DNA from: Coix lacryma-jobi var. lacryma-jobi
Taxonomy: Eukaryota > Streptophyta > Magnoliopsida > Poales > Poaceae
NCBI GenBank assembly: GCA_009763385.1
Contig: CM019831.1
Coordinates: 113,114,680 to 113,178,679 of the forward strand
Reading direction: 5' to 3'
DNA length: 64,000 nucleotides
The position numbers and the translations under genes were made by a program. Below are positions 42,073 to 54,480 of the stretch, one piece after another (position 1 is the first letter of the stretch; each line of letters starts with the position of its first letter). The notes beneath the pieces were generated by a model. The model searched no databases and had not been told where the DNA came from. It saw nothing but the letters and a program-made list of their open reading frames with translations.

Positions 42073-45000
42073 ACGATAGATCATCTTAAGTCTTAAGTTT
42101 AACCTTGTAATCATGCTTTTATCTTTTCCTTTTTTGTCCTAGTCTTTTCATCATTATTTTTGTTTTCATTCTTATGAATGTTGTTTTTGAATTCCACTCT
42201 TATCTATCACTACCCCATGAGCAAGCTATAACCAGTAGAATCCTTATACCCCATCATAATACCTGGTTATGAGCTATGCCTACCTTTCTGTTGCACTATC
42301 CTTGTAATGAGCATAGAAATATAATTATGAAAATATTCCTTTGGGTATTCTTGTCACTAACCTTTCCAGATCTAGAGCAGAAAAGAACGAAGGAACAACA
42401 AACACAAGGTATGTCCCACCAATCATCATGCAACATTGAATTACATTCATCCAATCTTGATTTGTGCAAAATCCAAGCTTGGGGAATAGACTTTCTAAGA
42501 ATATTTCTTGCCATGTTGCTATGTTGGTTGTCCCTACCTTTAGAATATGCTCATATACTAATCATACTCTTTCATCACCATCTAAATAAATCTCTACAAT
42601 GCTTTCATGTTATCTTTATTTGCTATAGTATATTCTTTGGTTTTGAAGTATTATCATACACCTTTTAAATTAGGCATGGAGCTTAGTTTAACTATTTTCA
42701 TGAATTAAAGTAAGACATGGTGTCTGGTTTGATTCTTGAGCTAAAAGGTGTGCTGATTTTACCTCTAAAGGCTTTTAAATTAAGTATGGTGCTTAGGTTA
42801 AAATGTCTTCCTAGATCAAATTAGACGTGGTGTCTGGTTGATTTTTGAACTGATAGTATGCTATAATAGATATTGGATATTTTGTTGGACTAACCCCTGC
42901 AGGAAAACTTTCATTATTAATTTGGGAAAGTCTGGAGATGAAGAGACACATGAATTTCAACAACTCTTGCACAATGAAGACTCAGCTCATTCATCATGTA
43001 TGAAAGAACTGTGAGTATCAAAGTCTATTTTGTCTTCTACTGCAAGTTATCTTTTGCCTTGAATCATGTTAAAGTGCAGCCAACACAAAAAATACTAGTC
43101 TATGCTAAAATAATCCTAAAAAACATCTTTTTATTAGCATAGATGCAAAATACATAAGTTATGGACAACAACTCATGCTTCAAATTCTTGCAATCCTTCG
43201 GGTATATGTTCACTAACATTACGCAAGAGAGAGATTTTGTTCATCCATGGTTTTGTTTGAACATTGAAGATCCCAAAACTCAAACCATAGACACACAAAC
43301 CTACTCTCAGATCACAAATGGTGCTAGTTTAGCTTTGAGTCTTGCTTGGGCACTGATGACAAACAGGATGCATCTTACCTCGTATGAGACAACTTATGCC
43401 TGCAACCATCATTGCCCAAGACATCAAGACAAGAAGTGGGAAGTTATCGTCTTTTCTAATCAAGAGCTAGCTTGGGAGACAAGATGGTACCACTACAACA
43501 ATAGCAAGATCTACAAATCCAAAACATGAACATGTTGTTTGGGAATCCATCTACATCACAAGCCAGCCTGGGAGAGACAATTTCGTTGTCTAGATGTGTT
43601 TCACAATCAAAGGGGGGAAGGAGAAAACCAGCTTCAAGACATATTGATCTCCTACCTATCACTTTGATCAGTACAAACCACTAGATGATGTCCCAGTCAA
43701 GACGAAGAATATGATCCACCACACATTCTTGGAAGATCGTTCTTGAACACCATCAATGTTATCATCTTTATCAGACCTGGAGAAGTCAACTTTTGGATCT
43801 TTCGCTACACCTTCAACATCTACATCACTTATGAGCAGCCAAAGAGAACCAAGAGAAGATGTCGAAGGGAGAGCCAACTACCAAGAATTGAGGAGGGCAT
43901 CATGAAGGATGAAGCCACTGCACCACAAGAGTTAGAAGATGAAGAGATAGTACCTGAGCTAGCAAATCAAGAAGAATAGCCGATAAGATCTCTATCATCT
44001 AGACACTGTTGAGAGGACAAGTCTCAGTCGTGACACTACAAGACAAAGACTCTCATGGAGGCACTCGAGTAGCAGCTCTAAATTCAAGTCTCTTGCCAAC
44101 CCAATGATTAAAGGAAAACAAGAAAGGTTGACAAGAGAAGAATGCAGAACTGTCCCTACATCCTCATAATACAGAATTAATACAAGAAAGAGAGAGGATC
44201 CTAGTTAGCATACTCGAGGAACAATGCGCCTTCACTGATAAGTCGACACAAGAGAAGGAAGGTCAACACCTCTAAAGATGATTCCACCGTGATCTTCTTC
44301 CTCTCAATCACATTGTGAGACAAACAAGAGAAGACAAGCCATTCATAAACAACAACCAACTAGGCAAGAGGAGCTTCCACAAGGTAGTTCGACGCATCAC
44401 TCTTCAATGACAAAGTAACATTTTAAGGTAAGTAACCATCACTTTAAAAGCTTCTTCTTGATTCTAGTATAAACATAAATAAAGAACAAAACATGTTTAA
44501 GTTGCACATCACTTGATCCAACCTAATCAACTCAACATGTTTAGTCCTTTGATATTTGTTCCTAGCTTTACTCTCTTGAATCTCACTGTCTTAACTAAAT
44601 GAGCTAAAGGTGTTGTGCATCTAACCTTTGGAAGATGATATATCTCAATCATGAAAAGATCGACACTTTATGCATAGATTATCCTTCCTCGGGTTAAGTA
44701 ATTTGATCTGTTAAATATTTCAAGATGCTACTTTCATGCTCATCCTTTGATCCTATCACTCATGTTAAGATTGAATAGGACACATAAACAACAAGTTTGT
44801 CTTGTGCAATGTGCCTAAGGTTAGAGGAGAATAAACAAAACTTTTGGTTTTGTTGGTGTTTTTCCACCAACAGAGCCCATGCACTTGATCTCTACCTTTT
44901 CTTTATGAGCAGGACACACTCTTGAACAAACAAGGAGAAGTTTATCACTCTCAAATTCTACATAGTGAAGGTCCTAGATCTACAAGAACATGCACACTGA

Positions 45001-45100
45001 GCAAGATGCTGCCAGCGTCCACAATTAACGCTTCACTTCAAACGACTGGACGAATAAATGACATGAGTGACACCATATCAAGAGGCATAAACAAGAAGGA
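42073..45100 (+). other. Element D interior, degenerate
   Basis: Only short frames (for example 123 codons at 43161-43529 and 79 at 43743-43979) with no domain I recognise. They sit where gag would be and may be gag debris. Two diverged copies of a roughly 110-bp block (AAATTA.GCATGG.GCTTAG...GTGTCTGGTT) occur at 42665-42860. Confidence 0.6.
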
Positions 45101-45490
45101 ATGATGGAAGACATCGTAGTCAGAATTAGAGGTCATGAAGTCCCCACATACTTCTTGATCCTTGACATGAGAAGACGATGATGTCCACCTCATCCTAGGA
45201 AGACCATTCCTCTACGCTACAAGTACAATCATTTACAAGAGGAAATCCATTTTCACTTTCCTGGAGAAAAGGCACGATGCAACTTCATCAACTAAATGCC
45301 TAATGAAGCACCCCAAGAATAATAGAAGTGAAAGACGCCGCTCTCAAAGCCAAAGAAGACAAACTATCAAGAATAGAGAAGCCAATCACGAAGAAGAAGC
45401 TATCGACACTGTCCCAGAAAAGAAAGGAGAGAAACCTCAAGATAGTGAACCATGGGAAGTGAAGACTCAGACCAAGAAAGTATGGTAGAA
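45100..45490 (+). pseudogene. Retropepsin (gag-protease) remnant of element D
   Basis: Frames here give MMEDIVVRIRGHEVPTYFLI, then LILGRPFLYATSTIIYKRKS in a second frame, and HFHFPGEKARCNFIN in the first. This order is typical of Athila/Tat aspartic proteases, where LGRPFL and FPGEK follow the active-site region. At least one frame change and a stop after CNFIN are seen. A basic, RRRSQSQRR-rich tail follows at 45303-45488. It is not functional. Confidence 0.75.
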
Positions 45491-46255
45491 AATGTCTGCA
45501 CCTAAGAGGTACAATCAATAACAACTTTCCAAACATCTGACATACCTTGGGAGGTCTGAACCAAGGGAAGGTCCGGTTCGTCGGACCTAAATATCCGAAC
45601 CTTCGCCAAAAGGTAAAAGTCGATAGTTATCTTTATATTTACTTTGCTGCATATTTCTCATATCCATTTCTTGCATCATCATATTTAATTCACAAACATT
45701 TTAATTTCTGCATTGCATTAGAAAAGAAAAGAAAAATATCGCATTTGTTACACTACATCATAAACTATGAAGCACCATGTGAATAATTCTATGGTGTGTA
45801 AAAACCCACGGGAATGTTCATCGTGGTGGCATAAAAATAAATATGCATGCATTCATCCTGTTGCATTTTCTCTTGCATCATAAAAATATAAAAATACAAA
45901 AATATTGAGAAAGAGATCTTACTGAAAATCTAGACAACTAAGGCTTGAGTGGCCAACCACTAATGCTTTATCTGTTCCACAAGTTTTGTTGTCTATTTGA
46001 GTTTCACAGGATTTGAAAGGTCAAGAAAAGCTGACAAGCAAGTGAATGCTCCATCTACTGTTGGAGCACTGTCTCAATAAACATCAACATCAATCAAAGC
46101 TTTGATAGAGAAAAGACATATCCACTGCCAGTCTGCTACATTGCAAGATCGAACGACTACGTCAACATTCAGCTCGGGGAAAGGCACCCATGTATCCACG
46201 TAAGTATCTTTATCCTTTTTAACTTTTTTATTCTATAAACAAATTCAAAAAAAAA
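45491..46255 (+). other. Element D interior, nothing recognised
   Basis: No RT or integrase motif in any frame. AT-rich in parts. Confidence 0.5.
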
Positions 46256-46416
46256 GTGAGCACATGAAGGCTCACCCCTAAAAAGAAAAGAACAAAAATA
46301 TGTGAGCACATGAAGGCTCACCATTAATTAAAAAAGAACAAAAAAATGTGTGTGCACATGAAGGCTCACTATTAATTAAAAAAGAGACAAAAATATATGG
46401 GCACATGAAGGCTCAA
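46256..46416 (+). repeat. Four ~47-bp repeats with a GTGAGC...GCTCAC hairpin
   Basis: Units near 46256, 46302, 46350 and 46398 each carry GTGAGCACATGAAGGCTCAC or a variant. Its 6-bp arms GTGAGC and GCTCAC can pair around an 8-base loop. The linker is A-rich. Later units lose arm pairing. Confidence 0.85.
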
Positions 46417-47582
46417 CGCTATTAAGGGAACCAGCTTGGGGGAGACGCACCCCCGTTATCTTCGCGATTCAGGTATGTCTTTATTATTATTACTACTACT
46501 ACTACTATTATTAGCTTTTATTTTATATCTTAAAGTGTGTTAGATTAAATAAATAAAATAGTGTGTTTTAAAAAGTTGATGACTAAAAGAGAACCCTCTC
46601 TCTCTAATCTTTTGCATGGAAATGATGAATAGTTGCTCTATCTAATTTCTTTTAAGTACCTAGTCTTCAAAGCATGAGTGTTCTCCTAATTAATAATGAT
46701 GCCTTAAAATAAAATTAAATGCATGGTTGGCAAATACTTAATCTAAGGTCTAGGTTTGGGATATGACATGTGATGATCTAAGCTGCTATTATCTTGTTCT
46801 AAAACAACACTAAAGTTCTGGAGATTTCTAAATATAAACATGACTAATAATTGCATTGAGTTAAATTAAGCTTTGTGACCTTGTGAGTAGTTTATCATAC
46901 CATTGAATCGAGATCACTTACACATTTCATCCATCTTCCACATAAATGCTCATAATTATCTGTTGCTACCCTCTCAGAAGTTTGTTGGAAGCATGTGGCT
47001 ATTATTTAAAAAAAAGAAAGAAAAGAGAAAAAAGAGAGATATGAGGAAATAAAAAGGGACAAGTGTCTGAAACCTCAAAAAGATAGATCCCGAGGAAATA
47101 AAAAGGGACAAGTGTCCGGAACCTCGAAATAAAAAAAAACCGGAAAAAGGGCACGTGCCCGACAGTAGAATTAGCCTAATAGCCATATGTCTATTATAAA
47201 CAGAAGAGAGTGAATACATTCAAAAGAGCATCTGACTCCATTTTTTCATACACATGCACTTCTTTATTCAATGGTTGGTTGACTTTCTCTTTGGATCCAT
47301 TGTTTAATTTGACAACATATGTATTAAAGCTTTTAAAAATTAATTAAAACTCCGGAATAAAGGTGAAGTGAAAGAAATAGAGACATAGTGCTTGATTTGA
47401 TCCTTCAATCTTTCAACTACTCAAGATCTAAGGTAAAAGTAATAAGCCCCATGAAGAATAACATAATATATTTTGGAGAATTTTTGTTTAACAACAGGTA
47501 TACTTGTTGGAAGTGAAGATATTGTAGCAACTCCTGATCCATTGTTAATTTTTGGTTTTGCTAAGGGACTAGCAAAAGGTAA
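46417..47582 (+). other. Element D interior, 3' part with small repeats
   Basis: Contains a mixed ATT/ACT trinucleotide run (46481-46512) and a direct duplication of about 55 bp (GAGGAAATAAAAAGGGACAAGTGTC at about 47042 and 47092). No gene seen. Confidence 0.6.
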
Positions 47583-47594
47583 GCTTGGGGGAGT
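47583..47594 (+). other. Polypurine tract of element D
   Basis: GCTTGGGGGAGT immediately precedes the 3' LTR start TGTTGACACC. Confidence 0.8.
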
Positions 47595-48849
47595 TGTTGA
47601 CACCGGTTATCTATCAAAATTAAAGGATAAATAAATATGAAAAGGGCATGAATTCAATCACCAATAAAGGTTTAGGGTTTTAATTGACAATATTCCACGA
47701 GTTTTTGTGAATTGTGATTCTGCAGGGACTAAATAGGAAAACCAACACTGATTACTTCTCCTAGAAGGAAACCGACAGAAGATTACGGAACTGGCACGTC
47801 AGGAATACTCCAGAAGGACCTAGAGAACACCAGAGGACACCACGAGGCGGGACACCGCGAGAGGCCACCAGGTGGGACCGACCGATCCCACCCTAAGACC
47901 GGTCGGTCTCCCCCTGGGCCCGCTGGACTCCGTCTTCTGGAAGCTTCCTCCACCGCCTTTGAGGATCCATCTCAGCCCTACGTGAAGTCGGTTTGATCTA
48001 ACGGTCGCGGTTGATCCCTGAGGGCTATATAAACAGGCCCCCAGGCCCCATGGAAGATCCAGTATCTCTTCAGAAAAGTCTACGCCTCATTCAAAAACCC
48101 TAGATGAAGACTTCAAGAGCCAGCTTTCAAGTAGAAGACTAGTTACCCCTCTAGTTTAGGTTTAGAACCTAGTCTTATACTAGAACTAGAAGAGAGAGAG
48201 AGAGGAAGAGATCAAGAAGGAGCTCCGGCCTGTCGGATCCACTTCTTCATCTTGTACCTGCGGATTCAAGTTTATCTTCAACTTGCTTCAGCGATTGTTT
48301 CGGTAATCAACGTCTATATTTAAGTTTGAGCCATTGTTCTTGTTATTCTTAAGGTTTGTGACTCTCTTTTGAGTACTTTAATTCTAGTCATTCTAGAGTT
48401 AGAGTAGTTGGATAGTGTAAGCGTGGTGCTTAGACTTGATAGCTCATAAATACCTCCTATAACGCCGGTAGTAGTGGTTGTTCGCAAGGGTGACTCTTAT
48501 AGCCTTGTTGATTCTTCTATAGTCCACTTACCCGTGTGTAGGCTCGGTAGGATTATACATTTGCATAAAAGACTCATACTTTGTTTGTGACCTTTTATGG
48601 CAACTTCCCCACTAAGAATAATATAAACATATCACTCTTGAATTGGATTTAGACAACCTTAGTGATCCCATCTATACTTCTAGATTCTTCGTCCTTGTTC
48701 GCTACTCAGGGGTTAGACTTTAAGGCTTAACACTATCCGTTCCTTTGGGTTCGATATTAAAACTGGGTTACTCCGGTGAAGTGCTACATCAGTATATTTT
48801 ATCTGTGCGCTTGTGGATAAAGTAGAGTGTGCGTTAATTTATACCAACA
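47595..48849 (+). repeat. Element D 3' LTR
   Basis: 1255 bp; near-identical to the 5' LTR with scattered substitutions. TATA box at 48026-48033. Ends TTTATACCAACA, followed by GTAAT. Confidence 0.95.
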
Positions 48850-51800
48850 GTAATCATGCATACCTTGGGATGAATTCCGCATAGACATAGGCAGAGAATA
48901 TGGATGATGCCAAAACCATTGATTTTGGTGATACGATGCAAATCTCCAGTTTGACAACTGCTTGTTGAATCTTTTTCTCTCCTTTGCCTTTGTTGCACTA
49001 CTTGCTTGAGCATCATCTTTCTGAACTTGGATACTTCCCTTAGGAACCCACACCAAGCCTTTTTCTTTCAACTTCTCTGCACTAAGCTTCTGCAACTTCC
49101 TTTCTTGCAACTTTGGTAAACCAATTGAGCATATTGGTTTTATTTCTGTTTTGGACAGCAACAAATCTTTCTTGATTTTAGACACTCTCACTTTCTTTTG
49201 TTCAGATTTGGCACCTAGAATATTAGTATATGATTCTCCTATTTCTATGCCATCAATAGCCAGATTTTTCAGCACTGCAATCGGCTTTTCAATAGTTGAA
49301 TTTAGATCTGAACTTTTATCTTTGCGGCCATCATATTTCATACGGTAAACCTGTTTTACCACTTTCTTCTTATGTTGGGTTCCGGACCAATTTAGATCAA
49401 AACAGTTTTTGTAAGATGATGATCTCTCTAAGTGTCTAGGAGCTACATATTGTGGCCGAGAACATGGTGGAATGTGTGCCTCTTGACCGAACCAGCCCCA
49501 AGATGAATAAGGATGAAAATATGTGGGTTGCGATCCATATGACATGGGAATTGGTTGCTCAAAAGGAGAATGCACTGTTGGTGATTGAGACTTATTCTCT
49601 TGCCAATTCCAATCTTGAGATTTGTATTTTGGAGACAATCTTGATGTTTGGACCTTCTTTTGCTGATTGGTGACATTAGCTTTTGCTAAGTTCTCATACT
49701 TAGCTAGTAGCTCCTCGAAGCTAAGCTTCGGTCTTCTACTCTTTTGCATGTCATGACCTTTACCTCCAAAAGCTTTATGAGCATCCTCCTTCTTTTCTCC
49801 ATCTTGATAGACATGCTCTAAAGGAGGATCCTCAGCCGATTCCCCTTGCTTAATGGGATCAATCGACCTTTGCTTTGGCTGGAGAGATTCTACCTGCCCC
49901 CCAATGTCTTCTGGAATTGTGATAACTTTGTTGTCTTTTGGAATATCTTTCATTTGCAATTCATGGACAACAACCTTGTCTTCACTTGAGGGCGCCACAT
50001 CTCTCTCTTGGGCATTCGAGCATTGAGCTTCAAGTGAATCGGCTAATGCAAGCCGATCCGAAACTTGCTTGCCATCAAGACCAATTGAACCCAATTGGTC
50101 CATTTGTTGAGCTCCAAAAAATCTCAATCGTCCTTTATTAATGGTCGATTGGATCACTCGACGAAACACATTTCAATCAGAAATATTATGATCAAAAGAA
50201 TTGTGCCACTTGCAATATGTAAGCTCTTCTAAGTTTTGAATAGATGGCAAAGCCTTATGATCAATGATTCTAATAAAATTATTCTTCAGCAAGATATCAA
50301 AGATATGATCACAAAAAGTAAAATTAAAGGTGTACTTTGATTTCTTCAACCGATTCTTTTGTGGAGTCGGCTTTAAAGCTAGGCAAACGAAGGGATCAGA
50401 TTTAATATCAATCCATTCGACCACACCTTTGCAATTGCTTTTAAGAAGCTTTATCTTTGACAAACTACCACTATCGGCCTTGCCATATGGCACAATGTGT
50501 TGACCGATAGAATCTGAATTTGTTTTATCATCACCAAATAAAATGCTATTCCTAATCGGTCATTTACAACTACTAGCAAGGATAGCTCTAATAGACGCAG
50601 AAAGTGAAATAGTATGACCAAATTGGAATTTAAGCAAAATATTTATATTTGGTACCTTGTTGATCATGTCGGAGAAGCGTAGGTTCTTGGTTTGAATGAC
50701 GTTGTTCTTCATCTCCATAGAATGATCAACAATAGGTGTCGAATCACCCAAAAGCACTTTGGTAGTTACTGGAATAGAGGAAGTCGGTTTAGCCGATCGG
50801 AAGTCGGCTCGGCCGACTTGGGCACTAACATGTAAGGCAGCAACAGGGGGAGTTGGCTTAGCCGACTTGGATGTCGACCTAGCTAACTCTGGGCAAGTAG
50901 TAATCGGCTCGACCGACTCTAAAGTTGGCTTAGTCGATTTTGGGCAGGCAAGCGGTCCTTCTTTCTTGCTTGTAGGGATTTGATCTCCATCAATGATGCG
51001 GTAATCACTGGATAAGCGTATAACCCCTTTAGCTCCTGAAAAATCAAGTCTAGCTGTTTTCTGGCGCTTTTCATGCTTTTCTGTAGCAAGACTTGTTTCC
51101 TGAGATATGATTGGTTTGGAATGAATATTACGTTGTTCAGCTTTCGTAGCCGAACTTTCGCTTACATCTGAACCTACTCTTTCTTTCATGCCCACCAGCA
51201 ACGCCCTTTCAGCCAATGACTCAGTAGTAATCGGCCTTTTGTCATTGGTCTTTCCAAAGTATTCATAGAATAACTCCTCTAATCTAGACCATGACCAAAC
51301 AGTGCATTCGGGTAAAGATGTAAACCATGCAAAGGCAATACCAGTGAGAGATAAAGGAAAATTTCGCACTTTCATATAGTCCTCTTTACCGGCAAAAACC
51401 AATTGCGAGAGATAAATATTAATGTGTTCGACAACGGTCTTATCATCTTCACCACTAAATTCATAAAATCAGGTACCCACCAACCATTAGGATCTTCCAA
51501 GTAATCATAGTGTAATGGGTATGGTCTATGATAAGCGGGAACCTTCCATTTAGAGGAGCCATAGGGATTTCTAGCATGGGCTAAATCTTCATCGATTCGG
51601 CTTGATTTGAGAGTAACATATGAAGGCGAATCATGATTGTTAACATGCACATTCATTGCTGAATTTTTGTTGATTCAGCTATAGTTATCGGTGTCATGTG
51701 GAGCCGAATCATAAGTTTTTGCACTCGAATACCTTGCTGGAACTTCACTGATTCGGCTATGGGTTTGAGTTAAATTTGAAGCCGAATTGTGAGGAGTGAT

Positions 51801-52361
51801 CTTTGCATAAGGTGCTGAATTTTCGTTGATTCGGTTATGGTTACTAGTAACATGTGAAGCTGAATCATAAGTACTTGCACTTAAATGTTTTGCTGAATTT
51901 TCATGCATTCGGCCATAGTTATTACCAACATATAAGGCCGAATTATGAGTAGTAGCACTTGCATTTGATGCTGAATTTTGAGAGCAATTGGCTAAATAAT
52001 TATCATTGTCGTAGCCAATTCTCTCATTCATCGGCATGTCTTGTGGTGGAGCCACGTATTGTGAACTTATAGCCGATGAATAAGAATTTACATGTTGTAT
52101 GTTGCTAGTAGCATCAAAACTTAAAGGATCTATAGTTGACATCGGCCCTTCACCATAATATGCATGATTATGATGCGTATGATGAGGAGTATTAACAAAA
52201 GTATTAATCGATGCAACATATCTACTATCATTATGACTAGCAACACCAACATGAGAGTTCATATAACTTGCAAAATAATTATTATAACCATAAGATGTAT
52301 TTGTAAGCTGTACCTTGGGGTAATTGTAGTAGTTTTGTGATGTAACACCTTGATACTCCAT
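48850..52361 (-). pseudogene. Element E gag region with scattered stops
   Basis: A gypsy gag polyprotein running from the ATG at 52361 to the insertion of element D. It opens with Asn/Ser/His/Tyr-rich, roughly 26-residue repeats (about 51640-51960). The Retrotrans_gag core follows (VRNFPLSLTGIAFAWFTSLP, about 51368-51309), then LEELFYEYFGK. A Ser/Lys/Pro-Thr-rich linker with SAKPT repeats comes next (about 50750-50960). Then comes a second conserved part (YCKWHNSFDHNISD, FRRVIQSTINKGRLRF) typical of Tat/RIRE2-like gag, and a Lys-rich tail. Breaks seen are in-frame stops near 51657-51675, near 50560 and at 50170-50172 (at the expected zinc-ligand Cys), and a frameshift near 51465. Apart from these it stays open for over 1100 codons. 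The frame continues about 25 codons beyond element D at 40787. Confidence 0.85.
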
Positions 52362-52570
52362 GATTTAGAGCTTGACCGCCTTGCTAAATTTTCCAATATC
52401 AAGCACGTCGTGTTGCAAAATAGCAAACGAGATTATAAGGGGTCAAAACCAGATGCGATCGGCCTTTTGGGCCGAATGCAACGGAAATGGCGAGCACAAG
52501 AAGATAGATCAGTGAAGAATAGGGCTAGGCCAAGAAGATTCAGCTGCAAAATAGAGCCGAAACAAATTCT

Positions 52571-52590
52571 TTCCCCCAGCGGAGTCGCCA
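52571..52590 (-). other. Primer-binding site of element E
   Basis: Minus strand TGGCGACTCCGCTGGGGGAA, 7 bp from the LTR. It resembles the PBS of Tat-lineage gypsy elements, usually attributed to tRNA-Arg; I could not check the tRNA match. Confidence 0.75.
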
Positions 52591-52597
52591 AAAAGTA

Positions 52598-53273
52598 TGT
52601 TGACGCCGAAAGTGTTCCGGATCACACACCAGCTAGGGTTTTGGACGCCCGGGTCGCCACGGACCGAAGAACACAGCGAGGAGGTCACACTTACGCGGTG
52701 AAGAACGGCTAGGTTTACGAGCAAACCAGCAAAGGATAGCAATCACACTTACGTGGCGAAGGACGACTAGTTTTCGGGCAAACTAGCAAAGAAACCGTCA
52801 AAGCTCTCGCCCGGGAGGGACCCCGTCAGGGCATGGACGTCGTCGGGTTGCCCTAGGTCGGCCGACGAGCCTAGGACGCCATCCTTGGTCGTAGGATCAA
52901 GGGATGAACAACATGAGGTTAGAGAAGAGGGTAAAAGGGTTGTAGTAGATTGATTTGACGATTGGATAGTTGAGATCTCAATCGGCCGTCACCCCTTATA
53001 TTTATAGGGTGGTTGGTCTTTCCGTAACTAAATAGGACTCTTGACCGAATAAAACTCCAAATAGGACTTGTTTATTCGGTTATGACATGTACACACAATT
53101 TCCATCTTGTACGTATATGCAGGTTCAGTGGAGCACTGGAGCTGTAGTTTTACCTGGTCGGAAATCTCTCAAGAGACCTGGTCGGAAGTCGCTCAATAGG
53201 TCTCAGTCATCTTGACGATAGAAACTTAATGATAAAGTCTATTATACGCTTGGGACACTTTTGAGTGTCAACA
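52598..53273 (-). repeat. Element E 5' LTR (676 bp)
   Basis: Plus strand begins TGTTGACGCCGAAAG and ends GTGTCAACA. A TATA box on the minus strand (CTATAAATATAAGG) lies at about 52994-53007, suiting minus-strand transcription. Confidence 0.92.
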
Positions 53274-53403
53274 CAATGCCTGAAGTCCTCAACAATCAGC
53301 CAACAACAGATCGATGGACTCGTGCGAGGGCCAGGCTCGTCCCGTGGTCGTCTCACCTGCATTTCGTTTTCAGAATATGAATATATATCGAGTATACTCC
53401 GTA

Positions 53404-53661
53404 CTCCCTCCGTATAGGAAATAGAAGTCCTTTTGGGCAAGGTTTGAGTCAAACATTGGGAATATAAATCATGAATAACTTTAAAATTATTGAGTTTAGA
53501 GATATAAAAATTATATATATAAATTTGTCTTGAAAAGTACTTTCATAAAAAATATACATATACCACTTACAATAAATATTTTCAAAGAAACAAGTAGTCA
53601 AAGTTATGCTTTGGAGACCATGTCACTGTCTAAAAAACTTCTATTTCCTATATGGAGAGAG
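53404..53661. mobile_element. Stowaway MITE, copy 2
   Basis: Flanked by TA (53402-53403, 53662-53663). Inverted ends start CTCCCTCCGTATAGGAAATA. 258 bp, non-coding, same family as 63084-63342 and, in its interior, 14572-14832. Confidence 0.92.
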
Positions 53662-53663
53662 TA

Positions 53664-54100
53664 TATCGTTATCTAACACGTGTGGTGGCAAAAATGAGCT
53701 AGCTAGCTCGCAGTCGCAGGCGTCCTCGATCTATTTCAAAAGAAACAACAGTGCATGGATTGTTCTTGTATTTATTGGAGTCAAATTCCGCGCGCGCGAC
53801 GCGCACATGCAACGGCACACATCACACGACTTGATGACCCGTTAATGAAAGCTGAACAAACATACTACGACCAATTTCGTGTGGCAACCGGGCGTGCCAC
53901 ACACATAATTTAAATTTAAATTCCGGTCAAGGTCAAGAATGATTAGTTTTTTTTTTGTGTGATGCTAGGCCATCCGTGAAACGGAGACACACCACGTCAC
54001 CACCAAAAATGAGAATGCGACATACTCCGTGTATATAGGAGTACACCTTTCCGCCTGTCACGCTCCACGTTTCCACGATAGTCTGTCCGTTAATTATATA
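53664..54100. other. Intergenic sequence, nothing recognised
   Basis: No gene or element is identified here. Confidence 0.4.
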
Positions 54101-54480
54101 TTGGGAATGTATTGTAAACCACAGGGTTCGTGAAAACTCATGCAAATAATAGTAAAAAAATCGTCTAAATTCACTAAAAAAATCACACATGTAAATAGTA
54201 TGATGATACACAACCTTGTAAAATACTTGTCCAAACTTGACTTCGTTTGTGAGTTATAAAAATAATAAATTTTAAGCCAAAAAGTTTTTCATATGATTTG
54301 TTAGAAATTTATTATTTTTATATCTCACAAATGAATTCGATTTTAGACAAGATATATTACAAGGTTGTGTATCATCATATTATCTACATGTGTGATTTTT
54401 TGATGAATTTAAATAAATTTTTTGTTATGGTTTGTACGGGTTTTCACGAAGATTGTGGTTTGCACTAGATATGTTCCCAA
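54101..54480. mobile_element. Foldback MITE with long inverted arms
   Basis: The left arm (TTGGGAATGT...GTAAACCACA...TTCGTGAAAAC ... CACATGTAAATAGTATGATGATACACAACCTTGTAA) pairs with the right arm over about 150 bp. The centre contains AAAATAATAAATTT and its complement. Flanks are TA-rich, so the target duplication and superfamily are unclear. Confidence 0.8.

Larger units (their letters stand above)
40788..48849 (+). mobile_element. Element D: pol-less gypsy derivative nested in element E
   Basis: LTRs of 1259 and 1255 bp (TGTTGACACC...TTTATACCAACA), target duplication GTAAT (40783-40787 and 48850-48854), a PBS and a polypurine tract. The 5.5-kb interior has no RT, RNase H or integrase signal. 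It holds a degraded protease region near 45120-45300 and tandem repeats. It interrupts element E's gag-derived frame, so it is younger than E. It fits the large non-autonomous derivative (LARD-like) class that depends on proteins from a relative. Confidence 0.93.
38109..53273 (-). mobile_element. Element E: decayed Tat-like Ty3/gypsy retrotransposon
   Basis: Reads on the minus strand. The 5' LTR is 52598-53273 and the remnant of the 3' LTR is 38109-38409. A gag region occupies 52361-48850, a degraded RNase H-like region about 40150-40600, and a coding minisatellite 39800-40053. Protease, RT and integrase are not visible. Flanking 5-mers CGATG (left) and CAATG (right) are probable target duplications with one change. 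Element D (40788-48849) and an LTR-like piece (38410) have inserted into it. LTR starts TGTTGACGCC and ends GTGTCAACA. Confidence 0.85.

Noticed and set aside
42276..43529. Host genes inside element D
   Set aside because: Short frames without domains located in the gag position of a retroelement; more likely gag debris.
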